Of a stretch of DNA of 64,000 bases, positions 33,646-42,092 are shown piece after piece (within the stretch, counting starts at the first letter, position 1; the number at the start of each line of letters is the position of its first letter). The position numbers and the translations under genes are program-made. The stretch spans positions 124,001 through 188,000 of the forward strand of contig NZ_JAHKRN010000008.1 in NCBI RefSeq assembly GCF_019396385.1. The letters run 5' to 3'. The notes below the pieces were generated by a model. It did no database searches. It was not told the DNA's origin and saw only the letters and a program-made list of their open reading frames with translations. Source of the stretch: Nonomuraea harbinensis (lineage in GTDB: Bacteria > Actinomycetota > Actinomycetes > Streptosporangiales > Streptosporangiaceae).

Positions 33646-33846
33646 ATGAAGGTAGTGGCCCGTGGCCAGGACATGATCGTTCTCGAACTCTCTGTCAAAG
33701 AAACGCACACCATCATTGCGAGTCTGCGTGAAGCCGACCAGGAGTTGGAAGACTGGGAGTTCCAGACAAGAACCGGAGTCGAGCGAAACGTGATGAGAGA
33801 GTTGCACCGCGCCATCCGCGATGCACTTTATGGAGCCGGGGCGTAA
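33646..33846 (+). CDS. small acidic hypothetical protein
   Basis: 66 residues, starting MKVVARGQDMIVLELSVKE and continuing with two helices (HTIIASLREADQEL, VERNVMRELHRAIRDAL). A good GGAGG is 8 bases before the ATG, which supports real translation. No family is recognised. Its neighbours, a secreted protein upstream and a HEAT-repeat protein downstream, are also orphans of lower GC. Confidence 0.55.
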   Translation: MKVVARGQDMIVLELSVKETHTIIASLREADQELEDWEFQTRTGVERNVMRELHRAIRDALYGAGA

Positions 33847-34009
33847 GTATTCGTCCCTGGCCGGATCTTTCGTGATCGTCCGGCACCGCACAAGGTAGTG
33901 GATTGTCCTTTGCCCGGTATCGGTTTTGAGCAATTTCCCTTTCGATTCCCGTCGCATCTATTGTGGCTGGACTGGACATGGTCATGGTGCACTTTCAAAG
34001 GTGGATGCA

Positions 34010-36037
34010 GTGTTTGCGGGGATCGACGAAGTTCCCTGGGCCCAGATTGCAGGGGCCTGTGACCAGCCTCAATCTGTACTGTTCTTGCTACGCAAAATCG
34101 TAGAAGGGAAGTCGGGCGACGCATATGTGTGGGATCTGCGCAGCCGACTTCTTGCTGGTGAAGGAAAGGTTGCTGAGGTTGCTCCTTACCTAATTCCCTA
34201 CCTGCTGGAAGTCGTTGCGGTACCTGAACTGCCGCATCGGGCGCTGATCGTGAACACCCTAACGGAGATCGTACTCGGAGAGTCGGCCTACCCTTATTCC
34301 AGCGAGCAGGCAGGCAGGTCGAAACCAGATTATGTTGCGGTAGCACGAGCTAAAATAGTTGCTGAAAGCGATCGACTGATCAGGCTTCTTTACGATAAGG
34401 ACGACTCGGTCGCTGCTGCGACGGCTCAGTTGCTTGCATGGCTGCCAGAGGCCGCTGAGGCGAGTGTGCCGGTATTACGCGCCCGAGTTGAAAGCGGCGC
34501 AGCCGATAGTAACGCCCGTGACACCAGTGCGAGAGATGCGGAAGCGGCCTGTATTATCGCCCTCGCACGGCTCTCACCGGATGGGCACCGCGGCTGGTTC
34601 ACAAACATGTTCCATCAAGCGATCCACCCTGATGTGAGCGCTGCCGCTGCAGTAGGGATAGCGCTAACGGACTGGCGAGCGGAGGCCGACCTCCCTGCAG
34701 TGCGAGCAGCCACTGATGCTCTATTGGATCGAGCTTCAGCCTTCAACCGTATTCATTGGTACCGATACGGGCTGAACGTTATCAGCACGAGCTTCCAGCA
34801 AGCCGAGCGCTGGAGTCGCGCCTTAGCACGGGAAGTTTTGTCCCGTTCGGGGCAGCGGGAGGACCAGTGGGGCGCGCTCCTGGCGCAGGAGGCGATGGAG
34901 CGATGGAGAAGTGCTCCGGCTGAACTCGTTCCACTCGTCGCGAACAAGGTCCGAACGATGGTGATTGTGGCGCCAAACCAGGAGGACCTCGATGCTACGG
35001 AACAGTTTGTCGAGGTGCTTGGGCTTTCTGGACATGCCGTCGCTGCTCACGCCGACTTACTCGCTACCTTTTTGACAGGTGATCCCAACTATTACTGGCC
35101 AGCGGGGACATCGCCGGCAGTTAATGCTTTGGCACGCATCGGTGATGCCCGCTGTCTTCCATGGCTAGCTTCCGCCATGCTCGAGCACCGCGGGCTGGTT
35201 GGTCACATCGATTTCGGACACGCACTACCCGGTATGACGGCTCATAGCGACGCTTTGATCCCCGTAGTCGAGACGGTCCTGCGTAAGCTCGACGACCCAG
35301 GCTGGAACCCCAGATGGGACACGGTCAGGTTTATGCAGGGCTTGTGCGCATGGAAGGAGGCGGCTGCTCCGTTGGCCTCTGCCGTCGCGGCTCGGATGCA
35401 CAAGCATGCTTGGCTGGCGTTATCTGTGCTAGGCGCGATTGGCCCAGCTGCCATGGAAGCCGAGCCACTCGTGCGGGCCTTGCTCGATGAAGATGGGCAC
35501 GATTACGACGAGGAACAGGAATTGGCTGCTTGGGCGTTGTGGCGCATAACTGGTGAACCTGGGAGGGCGGTTGAAATCTGGACCAACGCCATTGTGGGCG
35601 ATCACCATGCTACCCGCCGCATAGCCCCTCTACTCACACAGCTAGGTCCCGCTGCCGCAAGTGCCGCCCCCTACCTACGTTCGTTGCTCGACGATATCGA
35701 ACCGGACGATCATCGATCTGTGGGCATCGCCCGGACGTTGTGGGCTGTCACCGGTAACGCAGCAGGTTTGATCCCACCGCTAGTTGCCGCCGTCGAGAAA
35801 AGACCGCTGGATGATGAGTGGTTTGGAATGCCACCTGATGGATTGCAGGCGATCGAGACCTTGGGATGGATCGGCGCAGCTGCCGCCGAGGCTATCCCCG
35901 CCCTGCACTCGATCGCCCACGGCCCGACGCGGGTAACCGCTGGCGACGTGTGGTTAGACGAGTGCTACCAAGAGGCTGCTCGGGCAGCTCTCTCAGCAGT
36001 TCAAGGTGACAAGACTCCCAAGACACCTTATAGGTGA
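34010..36037 (+). CDS. large HEAT-repeat protein of lower GC than its surroundings
   Basis: 675 residues made of repeated helical pairs of HEAT/armadillo type: VAAATAQLLAWLPEAA, VSAAAAVGIALTDW, AVNALARIGDARCLPWLASAM, AHSDALIPVVETVLRKL, HDYDEEQELAAWALWRITGE, GLQAIETLGWIGAAAAEAIPAL. Such proteins are scaffolds; related genes occur beside toxins and phage-defence genes, but nothing here proves that role. Base composition and codon use (many A/T third positions) differ strongly from flanking genes, so acquisition is likely. I prefer the GTG at 34010, with AGGTGG five bases upstream, over a TTG at 33926. It ends 30 bases before the convergent GH42 gene. Confidence 0.75.
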   Translation: MFAGIDEVPWAQIAGACDQPQSVLFLLRKIVEGKSGDAYVWDLRSRLLAGEGKVAEVAPYLIPYLLEVVAVPELPHRALIVNTLTEIVLGESAYPYSSEQAGRSKPDYVAVARAKIVAESDRLIRLLYDKDDSVAAATAQLLAWLPEAAEASVPVLRARVESGAADSNARDTSARDAEAACIIALARLSPDGHRGWFTNMFHQAIHPDVSAAAAVGIALTDWRAEADLPAVRAATDALLDRASAFNRIHWYRYGLNVISTSFQQAERWSRALAREVLSRSGQREDQWGALLAQEAMERWRSAPAELVPLVANKVRTMVIVAPNQEDLDATEQFVEVLGLSGHAVAAHADLLATFLTGDPNYYWPAGTSPAVNALARIGDARCLPWLASAMLEHRGLVGHIDFGHALPGMTAHSDALIPVVETVLRKLDDPGWNPRWDTVRFMQGLCAWKEAAAPLASAVAARMHKHAWLALSVLGAIGPAAMEAEPLVRALLDEDGHDYDEEQELAAWALWRITGEPGRAVEIWTNAIVGDHHATRRIAPLLTQLGPAAASAAPYLRSLLDDIEPDDHRSVGIARTLWAVTGNAAGLIPPLVAAVEKRPLDDEWFGMPPDGLQAIETLGWIGAAAAEAIPALHSIAHGPTRVTAGDVWLDECYQEAARAALSAVQGDKTPKTPYR

Positions 36038-36067
36038 GGCCAGGTATCCCGAAGGGGGAATCCTTGC

Positions 36068-38071
36068 TCAAGCACGCTCGATGACCGCTGAACCCAGAGG
36101 AACGAGGGTGATCTCCTTTGTCACCTGGGTTCCGGTCTGGAGATCTGTACCGGAGAAAGGAAGCGGAACGGTGGTTGAGTTGGCGCTGTGGTTGAGCAGG
36201 AATAGGTATTTGTCCCCTCTGATCGTGCATTCCACGTGCGAAGGAACTTCGGTGAATGGCGACCTCACACCCGCCATTCGTACGGTATCCACCAGCACTC
36301 CGCCGAAAGCTGACTCCTCCAATAGCGTGGCGAAGTAGATCACCCGTCCCGAGCCGAATCCGTTCTCGACGACGGCGGCGCGGCCGGCGAGGAGCCCGTC
36401 GTGGTAGACCGCCAGGGGCTTGCCGGTTTCCAGGTGGAGGTCTTCACGCCACCAGCTCGCCGTGGTGGTTCGACCGTCGGTGAACTCGACGATGAAGGTC
36501 TCGGATGGGCGAGCCGGCCAGTATTCGTCGATTCTGGCGCCGACCAACTCCCGGAACGCGCCCGGATACCCGTCCGGCCGGACGCGGTTGCAAGAATCCA
36601 CGACGCCGGAGAAGAACGACATGATGACCGTCCCCCCGGCGAGGGCGAACGCGTGGATGGTCGCCACCCCGACATCATCAATCAGGTAGGCGTTCGGGAC
36701 GATCAACACCTTGTACGGGGACAGATCGCCGCCGGTAGACACCACGTCCACGGGCACATGCTCCCGCCACAGCGGCGTGTAGTGCCGCATCACCGTGTCC
36801 GCATAGCTGAAGTCGTTCCGAGGCAGCCCGTACGTCTCCTCCAACCCCCACCACCCGTTCCAGTCGAACAGCATCGCCACGTCGGCCCGCATCGAGGTGC
36901 CGGCGACCCCGGACAGCAGTCGGAGTTCCCGGCCCAGGTCCGTCACCTCGCGGAAGGTGCGGGACGACGGCCCGGAGTGAGGGAGCATCGCCGAGTGGAA
37001 ACGCTCCTGGCCGCCCCGGCTGGCCCGCCACTGGAAGAACATCACCGAGTCCGCCCCCCGCGACAGCGCCTGCAGCGACCCGAGCCGCATCCGCCCCGGC
37101 TCCTTGACGACATTCAGCTTCCACTGACTCACCGCCGAGGCCGCCTGCTCCATCAGCATCCACGGCTGACCGCCCTTCAAGGACCGGAACAGGTCGTACT
37201 GGAAGGCGGCCGAGATGTGCGACGTCGGGTCCGCCGGGTCGGGGTAGATGTCGAGGGCGACCGCGTCCTCCTCCGGCGCCCAGCGCCAGTAGTCGGCATG
37301 GCGATAAAAGCGCATAAAGTTTGTCATGACCGGAATGTCATCCCGGAACGACCGGACGATGTCCCGCTCGGCGACGAAACACTCCAGCAGCGCGTCCGAC
37401 GTGAAGCGCTTGAAGTCGAGCCGCCGCGCCGGGTTCGACCACGAACGCGGGATGTTCGGCACCTCGATCTGCTCCCAGGACGTGTAGACCTGCCCCCAGA
37501 ACCGGGTGGTCCACGCCTCGTTCAGCGCGTCGAGGGACCCGTACCTCCGCCGCAGCCACTCCCGAAAAGCGACGGAACTGGCCGGGTTGTACGCGGTAGG
37601 CCCGTACTCGTTGCTGATGTGCCACATCGCCAGCGCCGGATGGTACGAGTACCGCTCGGCCAGCTTGGTGGTGATCGCCGCAGCGTACCGCCGGTAGATC
37701 GGCGAGGACGGGTCGTAGTGCAGCCGGCTGCCGAACCCGAACGGCTCCCCGTCCGCCATGATCGGAAAGACCTCGGGGTGCAACTGGGTCAGCCACACCG
37801 GCGGCGCGGCCGTCGGAGTGGCCAGGTTGACCGCGATGCCGTTGCCGTGCAGCAGGTCCATGACCTCGTCGAGCCAGCCGAACTCGTACGTGCCCGGCTC
37901 GGGTTCCAGTGAGGCCCAGGCGAAGACGCCGAGCGAGACGACGTTGACCCCGGCCTCGCGCATCAGCCGCACGTCCTCGCACCACACGGCCGGGTCCCAC
38001 TGCTCGGGGTTGTAGTCACCGCCGTACGCCAGCCCGCCGACGCGACTCCTGAACGCGGCCATACGAGACAT
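36068..38071 (-). CDS. GH42 beta-galactosidase
   Basis: 667 residues with the GH42 layout: GGDYNPEQW at the N-terminus, a TIM barrel with the acid/base Glu in HISNEYGP (about 153) and the nucleophile Glu in LMEQAAS (about 308), followed by the trimerisation domain (LFDWNGWWGLE) and the small C-terminal beta domain. No signal peptide, so it acts on imported oligosaccharides in the cytoplasm (beta-galactosides or alpha-arabinopyranosides). GGGAG precedes ATG 38071. The divergent LacI regulator and two operator sites show it belongs to the xylan locus. Confidence 0.9.
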   Translation of the reverse strand: MSRMAAFRSRVGGLAYGGDYNPEQWDPAVWCEDVRLMREAGVNVVSLGVFAWASLEPEPGTYEFGWLDEVMDLLHGNGIAVNLATPTAAPPVWLTQLHPEVFPIMADGEPFGFGSRLHYDPSSPIYRRYAAAITTKLAERYSYHPALAMWHISNEYGPTAYNPASSVAFREWLRRRYGSLDALNEAWTTRFWGQVYTSWEQIEVPNIPRSWSNPARRLDFKRFTSDALLECFVAERDIVRSFRDDIPVMTNFMRFYRHADYWRWAPEEDAVALDIYPDPADPTSHISAAFQYDLFRSLKGGQPWMLMEQAASAVSQWKLNVVKEPGRMRLGSLQALSRGADSVMFFQWRASRGGQERFHSAMLPHSGPSSRTFREVTDLGRELRLLSGVAGTSMRADVAMLFDWNGWWGLEETYGLPRNDFSYADTVMRHYTPLWREHVPVDVVSTGGDLSPYKVLIVPNAYLIDDVGVATIHAFALAGGTVIMSFFSGVVDSCNRVRPDGYPGAFRELVGARIDEYWPARPSETFIVEFTDGRTTTASWWREDLHLETGKPLAVYHDGLLAGRAAVVENGFGSGRVIYFATLLEESAFGGVLVDTVRMAGVRSPFTEVPSHVECTIRGDKYLFLLNHSANSTTVPLPFSGTDLQTGTQVTKEITLVPLGSAVIERA

Positions 38072-38113
38072 TACGCTCCCAAAGCAGCAGTCAACCGATG
38101 CCGCACGGCATCA

Positions 38114-38126
38114 GAAAGTTTCGGTA
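38114..38126. promoter_or_regulatory. operator site A of the xylan locus
   Basis: GAAAGTTTCGGTA; core GAAAnTTTC followed by GG. First of five similar sites in the two intergenic regions around the LacI gene. Confidence 0.55.
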
Positions 38127-38130
38127 GGAG

Positions 38131-38143
38131 TTGCCGGAAACTT
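38131..38143. promoter_or_regulatory. operator site B of the xylan locus
   Basis: TTGCCGGAAACTT, the inverted form of the same element (reverse complement AAGTTTCCGGCAA). It is five bases from site A and inverted to it, so two dimers could bind side by side. Confidence 0.55.
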
Positions 38144-38221
38144 GGCCGTCACTTGTTGCGTTACGGTAGGCTCCGCTTCGCGGCGCTGTCAACAGCGCCA
38201 CGAGCGCTCCCAGGGGGTTCC

Positions 38222-39229
38222 GTGCAACGCGCCACGCTCGCCGACATCGCCGCGACCGCCGGTGTCTCCGTGCCCACGGTCTCCAAGGTCCTGAGCGGCC
38301 GTAAGCACGTCTCGCCCACCACCCGCGACCGGGTGCTGGAGGCGGCCAGGGCCCACGGCTACGAGCCGCCGCGCCCGCCGGGCGGCCCTCGCGCCGGCAT
38401 CGTCGACCTGCTCATCAACGGCCTCGGCTCGCCCTGGGCGCACGTCCTCATCGAGGGCGCCGAGGCGGCGGCCGCGCGCTGGGGCTTCTCGCTCGTGGTC
38501 ACCTCCTCCTACCGCCCCGACTTCGACCGGCGGCGCTGGGTGGGCATGCTGCGCAAGCGCGGCACCGACGGCATCGTGCTGGTGCTGTCGCGGGCCGGCC
38601 AGGAGGAGATCGAGGCGATCAAGGACCTGCTGCACGTCCCGCTGGTCCTGCTCGACCCCGTCGGCCAGCGCGAGCTGGGGCTGTCGGCCGTCGGCGCGAC
38701 CAACTGGGCCGGCGGCGTCCAGGCGACCACCCACCTGCTGGAGCTCGGCCATCGGCGCATCGGCTTCATCGGCGGCCCGCTCGACAAGCAGTGCACGCTC
38801 GACCGCTACGAGGGCTACCTCGCCGCGCACCGCACGTTCGGCATCGACCCCGACCCGGCCCTGACCCGTTACGGCGACTTCCTGATCTCGGGCGGCCGGC
38901 TCCACGGCGGCGAGCTGCTCGACCGCCCCGACCGGCCGACCGCCGTCTTCGCAGGCTCCGACCCGCAGGCCGCCGGCGTCTACCAGGCCGCCGCCGAACG
39001 CGGCATCCGCGTGCCCCACGAGCTGTCCGTCGTCGGCTTCGACGACTCGCCGCCGTGCGAGATGATGACGCCCCCGCTCACCACCGTGCGCCAGCCGCTC
39101 GACGAGATGGCCAACGAGGCGATCCGGCTGGTCCACGAGGAGCTCACGCACCCGCGCTCCACCGGCACCCGCATCGAGCTCGCCACGAGTCTCGTCGTCC
39201 GGAGCAGCACCGCTCCTCCCGCCGGCTGA
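38222..39229 (+). CDS. LacI-family regulator of the oligosaccharide locus
   Basis: 335 residues. Helix-turn-helix and hinge at the N-terminus (TLADIAATAGVSVPTVSKVL in residues 5-24, then SGRKHVSPTTRDRVLEAA), followed by a periplasmic-binding-protein-like sensor domain with GFIGGP, VFAGSDPQAAGVYQAA and the dimer segment VVGFDDSPPCEMMTPPLTTV in parts. GTG 38222 with a GGGGG stretch upstream fits the family's N-terminus. Five operator-like sites of LacI size flank this gene, so it probably represses itself, the GH42 gene and the GH3-ABC operon, and is released by a xylo-oligosaccharide-derived sugar. Confidence 0.9.
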   Translation: MQRATLADIAATAGVSVPTVSKVLSGRKHVSPTTRDRVLEAARAHGYEPPRPPGGPRAGIVDLLINGLGSPWAHVLIEGAEAAAARWGFSLVVTSSYRPDFDRRRWVGMLRKRGTDGIVLVLSRAGQEEIEAIKDLLHVPLVLLDPVGQRELGLSAVGATNWAGGVQATTHLLELGHRRIGFIGGPLDKQCTLDRYEGYLAAHRTFGIDPDPALTRYGDFLISGGRLHGGELLDRPDRPTAVFAGSDPQAAGVYQAAAERGIRVPHELSVVGFDDSPPCEMMTPPLTTVRQPLDEMANEAIRLVHEELTHPRSTGTRIELATSLVVRSSTAPPAG

Positions 39230-39282
39230 CTCGTCGTACGGCGGCATCATGCGGGCGGGCGTCACCCCTCGCACGGGCCTCT

Positions 39283-39297
39283 GAAAGTTTCTGGCAA
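39283..39297. promoter_or_regulatory. operator site C of the xylan locus
   Basis: GAAAGTTTCTGGCAA. Together with E and the inverse of B it defines GAAAnTTTCyGGCAA. Confidence 0.55.
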
Positions 39298-39364
39298 ACG
39301 AGCCCCGCCCTGGACGTTGCCGCAGGTGCGCATCTCCTGGTACGGCCGGGCTCCGACCGCCCTC

Positions 39365-39393
39365 TTGACACCTCTCGACGCGCGCCCTAAGTT
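39365..39393 (+). promoter_or_regulatory. promoter of the GH3-ABC operon
   Basis: TTGACA at 39365-39370 and TAAGTT at 39388-39393 are 17 bases apart. Operator D starts inside the -10 box and operator E lies at about +15, positions typical for repression. The GH3 start follows at 39477. Confidence 0.6.
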
Positions 39394-39404
39394 GCCGAAA
39401 TATT
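39392..39404. promoter_or_regulatory. operator site D of the xylan locus
   Basis: TTGCCGAAATATT, inverted copy of the element, overlapping the -10 box of the GH3 promoter. Confidence 0.5.
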
Positions 39405-39415
39405 AACGGGTCTCC

Positions 39416-39430
39416 GAAAATTTTCGGCAA
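39416..39430. promoter_or_regulatory. operator site E of the xylan locus
   Basis: GAAAATTTTCGGCAA, with a fully palindromic CCGAAAATTTTCGG (39414-39427). Best copy of the set, placed just downstream of the probable transcription start. Confidence 0.6.
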
Positions 39431-39476
39431 AGTCCGGCATCACGGTTTCCGTATGCCGCCCGGCCGAGAGGATGGC

Positions 39477-42092
39477 ATGACGGGCCAGTCACCCCCCGAC
39501 ACCACGCCCGGCGCGAACTCCCCCTGGCGGGACCGGAGGCTGACGCCCGCCGAGCGGGCCGACGCCCTCGTCCCGCTCATGACGCTGGAAGAGAAGATCG
39601 CCCAGCTCGTCGGCGTCTGGGCCGGCGCCGACCCATCGGGGGACGGCGTCGCCCCGCGCCAGGCCGACATGAACGTCGTCGACTGGGCCACGGTCATCCG
39701 CCACGGCCTGGGCCAGCTCACCCGCCCGTACGGCACCGCCCCGGTCGACCCGGCGGCGGGCGCCCGGTCCCTGGACGCATCCCAGCGGGAGATCATGGCG
39801 GCCAACCGGTTCGGCATCCCGGCCCAGGTGCACGAGGAATGCCTGACCGGCTTCTCCGCCTGGCGGGCGACCGTGTACCCGGCGCCGCTGAGCTGGGGCG
39901 CGTCCTTCGACCCGGGGCTCATCGAGGAGATGGCCGGGCGGATCGGCCGCTCCATGCGCGCGGCCGGCGTGCACCAGGGCCTCGCGCCGGTCCTCGACGT
40001 GACCCGCGACTACCGCTGGGGGCGCACCGAGGAGACCATCGGCGAGGACCCTTACCTGGCCGGCAGCATCGGCGCCGCCTACGTGCGCGGCCTGGAGGGC
40101 GCCGGGATCGTCGCCACCCTCAAGCACTTCGCCGGCTACGCGGCCTCCCGCGGGGGACGCAACCTCGCTCCCGCGCACATGGGGCCGCGTGAACTGTCCG
40201 ACGTCGTGCTGCCGCCGTTCGAGATGGCGCTGCGGCTGGGTGGCGCCCGGTCGGTCATGAACTCGTACGCGGAGATCGACGGCGTGCCCGTGGCCGCCGA
40301 CGAGAGCCTGCTCACCGGGCTGCTGCGCGAGGAGTGGGGCTTCACCGGCACGGTGGTCGCCGACTACTTCGCCGTCCGGTTCCTGCAGAGCCTGCACGGG
40401 GTGGCCGGGGACGGCGCGGAGGCGGCCGGGCTCGCGCTGCGCGCCGGGATCGACGTCGAACTCCCCACCGTCGACACGTACGGCGGGCCGCTCGTCGAGG
40501 CCGTCAAGTCCGGCACGGTCAGCGAGGCGCTGATCGACCGCGCGCTCCACCGCGTCCTGGCCCAGAAGGCCGAACTCGGCCTGCTCGACGAGGACTGGCA
40601 ACCGATTCCGGCCCCCCAAGCCCTGGGCTACGGGACGGCCGCGCAAGCTCCGGGCCGCGTGGGCGACGGCACGGACGGGCGGGTCTCTGACCACTCGGCG
40701 GACGCGTCAGTCTCCGGGCACGTGGGTGGCGGCGGGGATGGGCGGATTTCTGGCAGCCGGGGTTACGGGACGGACGCGCAAGCTTCGGGTCGCGCGGACG
40801 ACGGCGTGGCCGAGAGGGTTTCCGATCACGGGGGTGATGGCGGGGAGGGGCAGGGTGTCGGGGGTCGTGGTGGTTTGAGGCTTGATGACGAGGGGTCTCG
40901 GGGGCTTGCTCTGCGGCTGGCTCGGGAGTCCGTCGTGCTCGTGAGGAACGGCGGGGTGTTGCCGCTGGCTCCCGGTCTGCGCGTCGCTCTGGTGGGGCCG
41001 GTGGCCGACGATCCGATGGCGATGCTCGGCTGCTACGCCTTTCCCAACCACGTGGGTCCGCACCATCCCGGGCAGGGGCTCGGGCTGGAAATCCCGTCGC
41101 TGCGCGAGGAGCTGGGGAAACGGATCCCAGGGCTCACGTACGCGGCGGGCTGCGACGTCAGGGGAGAGGACACCGCAGGCATCGCGGCGGCCGTCGCCGT
41201 CGCCAGGGAGAGCGACGTGTGCGTGCTCGCCGTCGGCGACCGGGCCGGGCTGTTCGGGCGCGGCACCTCCGGCGAGGGGTGCGACGCGACCGACCTGAGC
41301 CTGCCGGGCGTGCAGGCCGAACTGGTGCGGGCCGTGCTCGCCACGGGCACCCCGGTGGTGCTGGTGCTGCTCGCCGGTCGCCCGTACGCGCTCGGGCCGG
41401 AGACGGACGCGGCCGCGGCGGTGCTGTTCGGCTTCTTCCCGGGCCAGCTCGGCGGTCGAGCCGTCAGCGAGGTGCTCACCGGCGCGGTGAATCCGTCAGG
41501 GCGGCTGCCGGTCAGCGTCCCCCGCGACGCGGGCGGGCTGCCGGCCACCTACCTGACCCCGCCGCTGGGACGGCGCACCGACGTGTCGTCGGTCGACCCG
41601 ACGCCCGCGTTCCCGTTCGGGCACGGCCTGACCTACACGACCTTCGAGTGGACCGGGGCCGAGAGCGGCGGCGAGTGGCCCGTCGACGGCGAGACGGTCG
41701 CGGCCGTCACCGTCCGCAACACCGGGGAGCGGCCCGGCGCCGAGGTCGTCCAGCTCTACCTGCACGACCCGGTCGCCCAGACCACCCGTCCGGTCGTCCG
41801 CCTCATCGGGTACGCCCGCGTGCAGTTGGAGCCCGGCGAGGCCGCTCGCGTCACCTTCACCGTCCACGCCGACCTCGCCTCGTTCACCGGCGTGCGCGGC
41901 AGGCGGATCGTCGAGCCCGGCGACGTCGAGCTGCGCCTGTCCCGCTCCAGCGCGGACGTGGCGGCGGCGCTCCCGTTACGCCTGACAGGCGAGGAACGCG
42001 AGGTCGCCCGCGAACGGCGCCTGCAACCCACGGTCCACATCGAGCGCGGCATGACCGGCGTGGGCCGCCGGGACGGAGCACCGGAGGTCTGA
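39477..42092 (+). CDS. GH3 glycosidase, probable beta-xylosidase/beta-glucosidase
   Basis: 871 residues with the GH3 order: N-terminal barrel with KHFAGY and the nucleophile Asp in GTVVADYFAV (about 296), alpha/beta sandwich with the acid/base loop GRGTSGEGCDATDL (about 600) and FGHGLTYTTF, then a fibronectin III-like end. No signal peptide, so it hydrolyses imported oligosaccharides. The xylan context (GH67, operators) favours beta-xylosidase. Between the two catalytic domains is an unusual glycine-rich insertion (40626-40880) containing a duplicated 23-residue unit. The ATG at 39477 follows AGAGG. The ABC permease gene starts on its stop codon (TGATG). Confidence 0.88.
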   Translation: MTGQSPPDTTPGANSPWRDRRLTPAERADALVPLMTLEEKIAQLVGVWAGADPSGDGVAPRQADMNVVDWATVIRHGLGQLTRPYGTAPVDPAAGARSLDASQREIMAANRFGIPAQVHEECLTGFSAWRATVYPAPLSWGASFDPGLIEEMAGRIGRSMRAAGVHQGLAPVLDVTRDYRWGRTEETIGEDPYLAGSIGAAYVRGLEGAGIVATLKHFAGYAASRGGRNLAPAHMGPRELSDVVLPPFEMALRLGGARSVMNSYAEIDGVPVAADESLLTGLLREEWGFTGTVVADYFAVRFLQSLHGVAGDGAEAAGLALRAGIDVELPTVDTYGGPLVEAVKSGTVSEALIDRALHRVLAQKAELGLLDEDWQPIPAPQALGYGTAAQAPGRVGDGTDGRVSDHSADASVSGHVGGGGDGRISGSRGYGTDAQASGRADDGVAERVSDHGGDGGEGQGVGGRGGLRLDDEGSRGLALRLARESVVLVRNGGVLPLAPGLRVALVGPVADDPMAMLGCYAFPNHVGPHHPGQGLGLEIPSLREELGKRIPGLTYAAGCDVRGEDTAGIAAAVAVARESDVCVLAVGDRAGLFGRGTSGEGCDATDLSLPGVQAELVRAVLATGTPVVLVLLAGRPYALGPETDAAAAVLFGFFPGQLGGRAVSEVLTGAVNPSGRLPVSVPRDAGGLPATYLTPPLGRRTDVSSVDPTPAFPFGHGLTYTTFEWTGAESGGEWPVDGETVAAVTVRNTGERPGAEVVQLYLHDPVAQTTRPVVRLIGYARVQLEPGEAARVTFTVHADLASFTGVRGRRIVEPGDVELRLSRSSADVAAALPLRLTGEEREVARERRLQPTVHIERGMTGVGRRDGAPEV
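40626..40829 (+). repeat. intragenic 69-bp duplication in the GH3 linker
   Basis: 40626-40694 and 40761-40829 are similar 69-base units, 135 bases (45 codons) apart, coding for GYGTxAQAxGRxxDGxxxRVSDH twice. The region is low-complexity (Gly, Asp, Ser, Ala) and lies between two conserved domains, so it looks like an expanded linker. Confidence 0.75.

Noticed and set aside
33926..34009. TTG start for the HEAT-repeat protein
   Set aside because: No Shine-Dalgarno, and the added residues are not helical repeat; GTG 34010 has AGGTGG at good distance.
36401..37912. 503-codon open frame on the plus strand opposite GH42
   Set aside because: Antisense shadow without start signals or recognisable sequence; GH42 is unambiguous.
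40626..40829. Repeated units in GH3 as a possible CRISPR or tandem regulatory array
   Set aside because: Only two units, long, divergent and in the coding frame; no spacer-repeat pattern. No CRISPR array was seen elsewhere.
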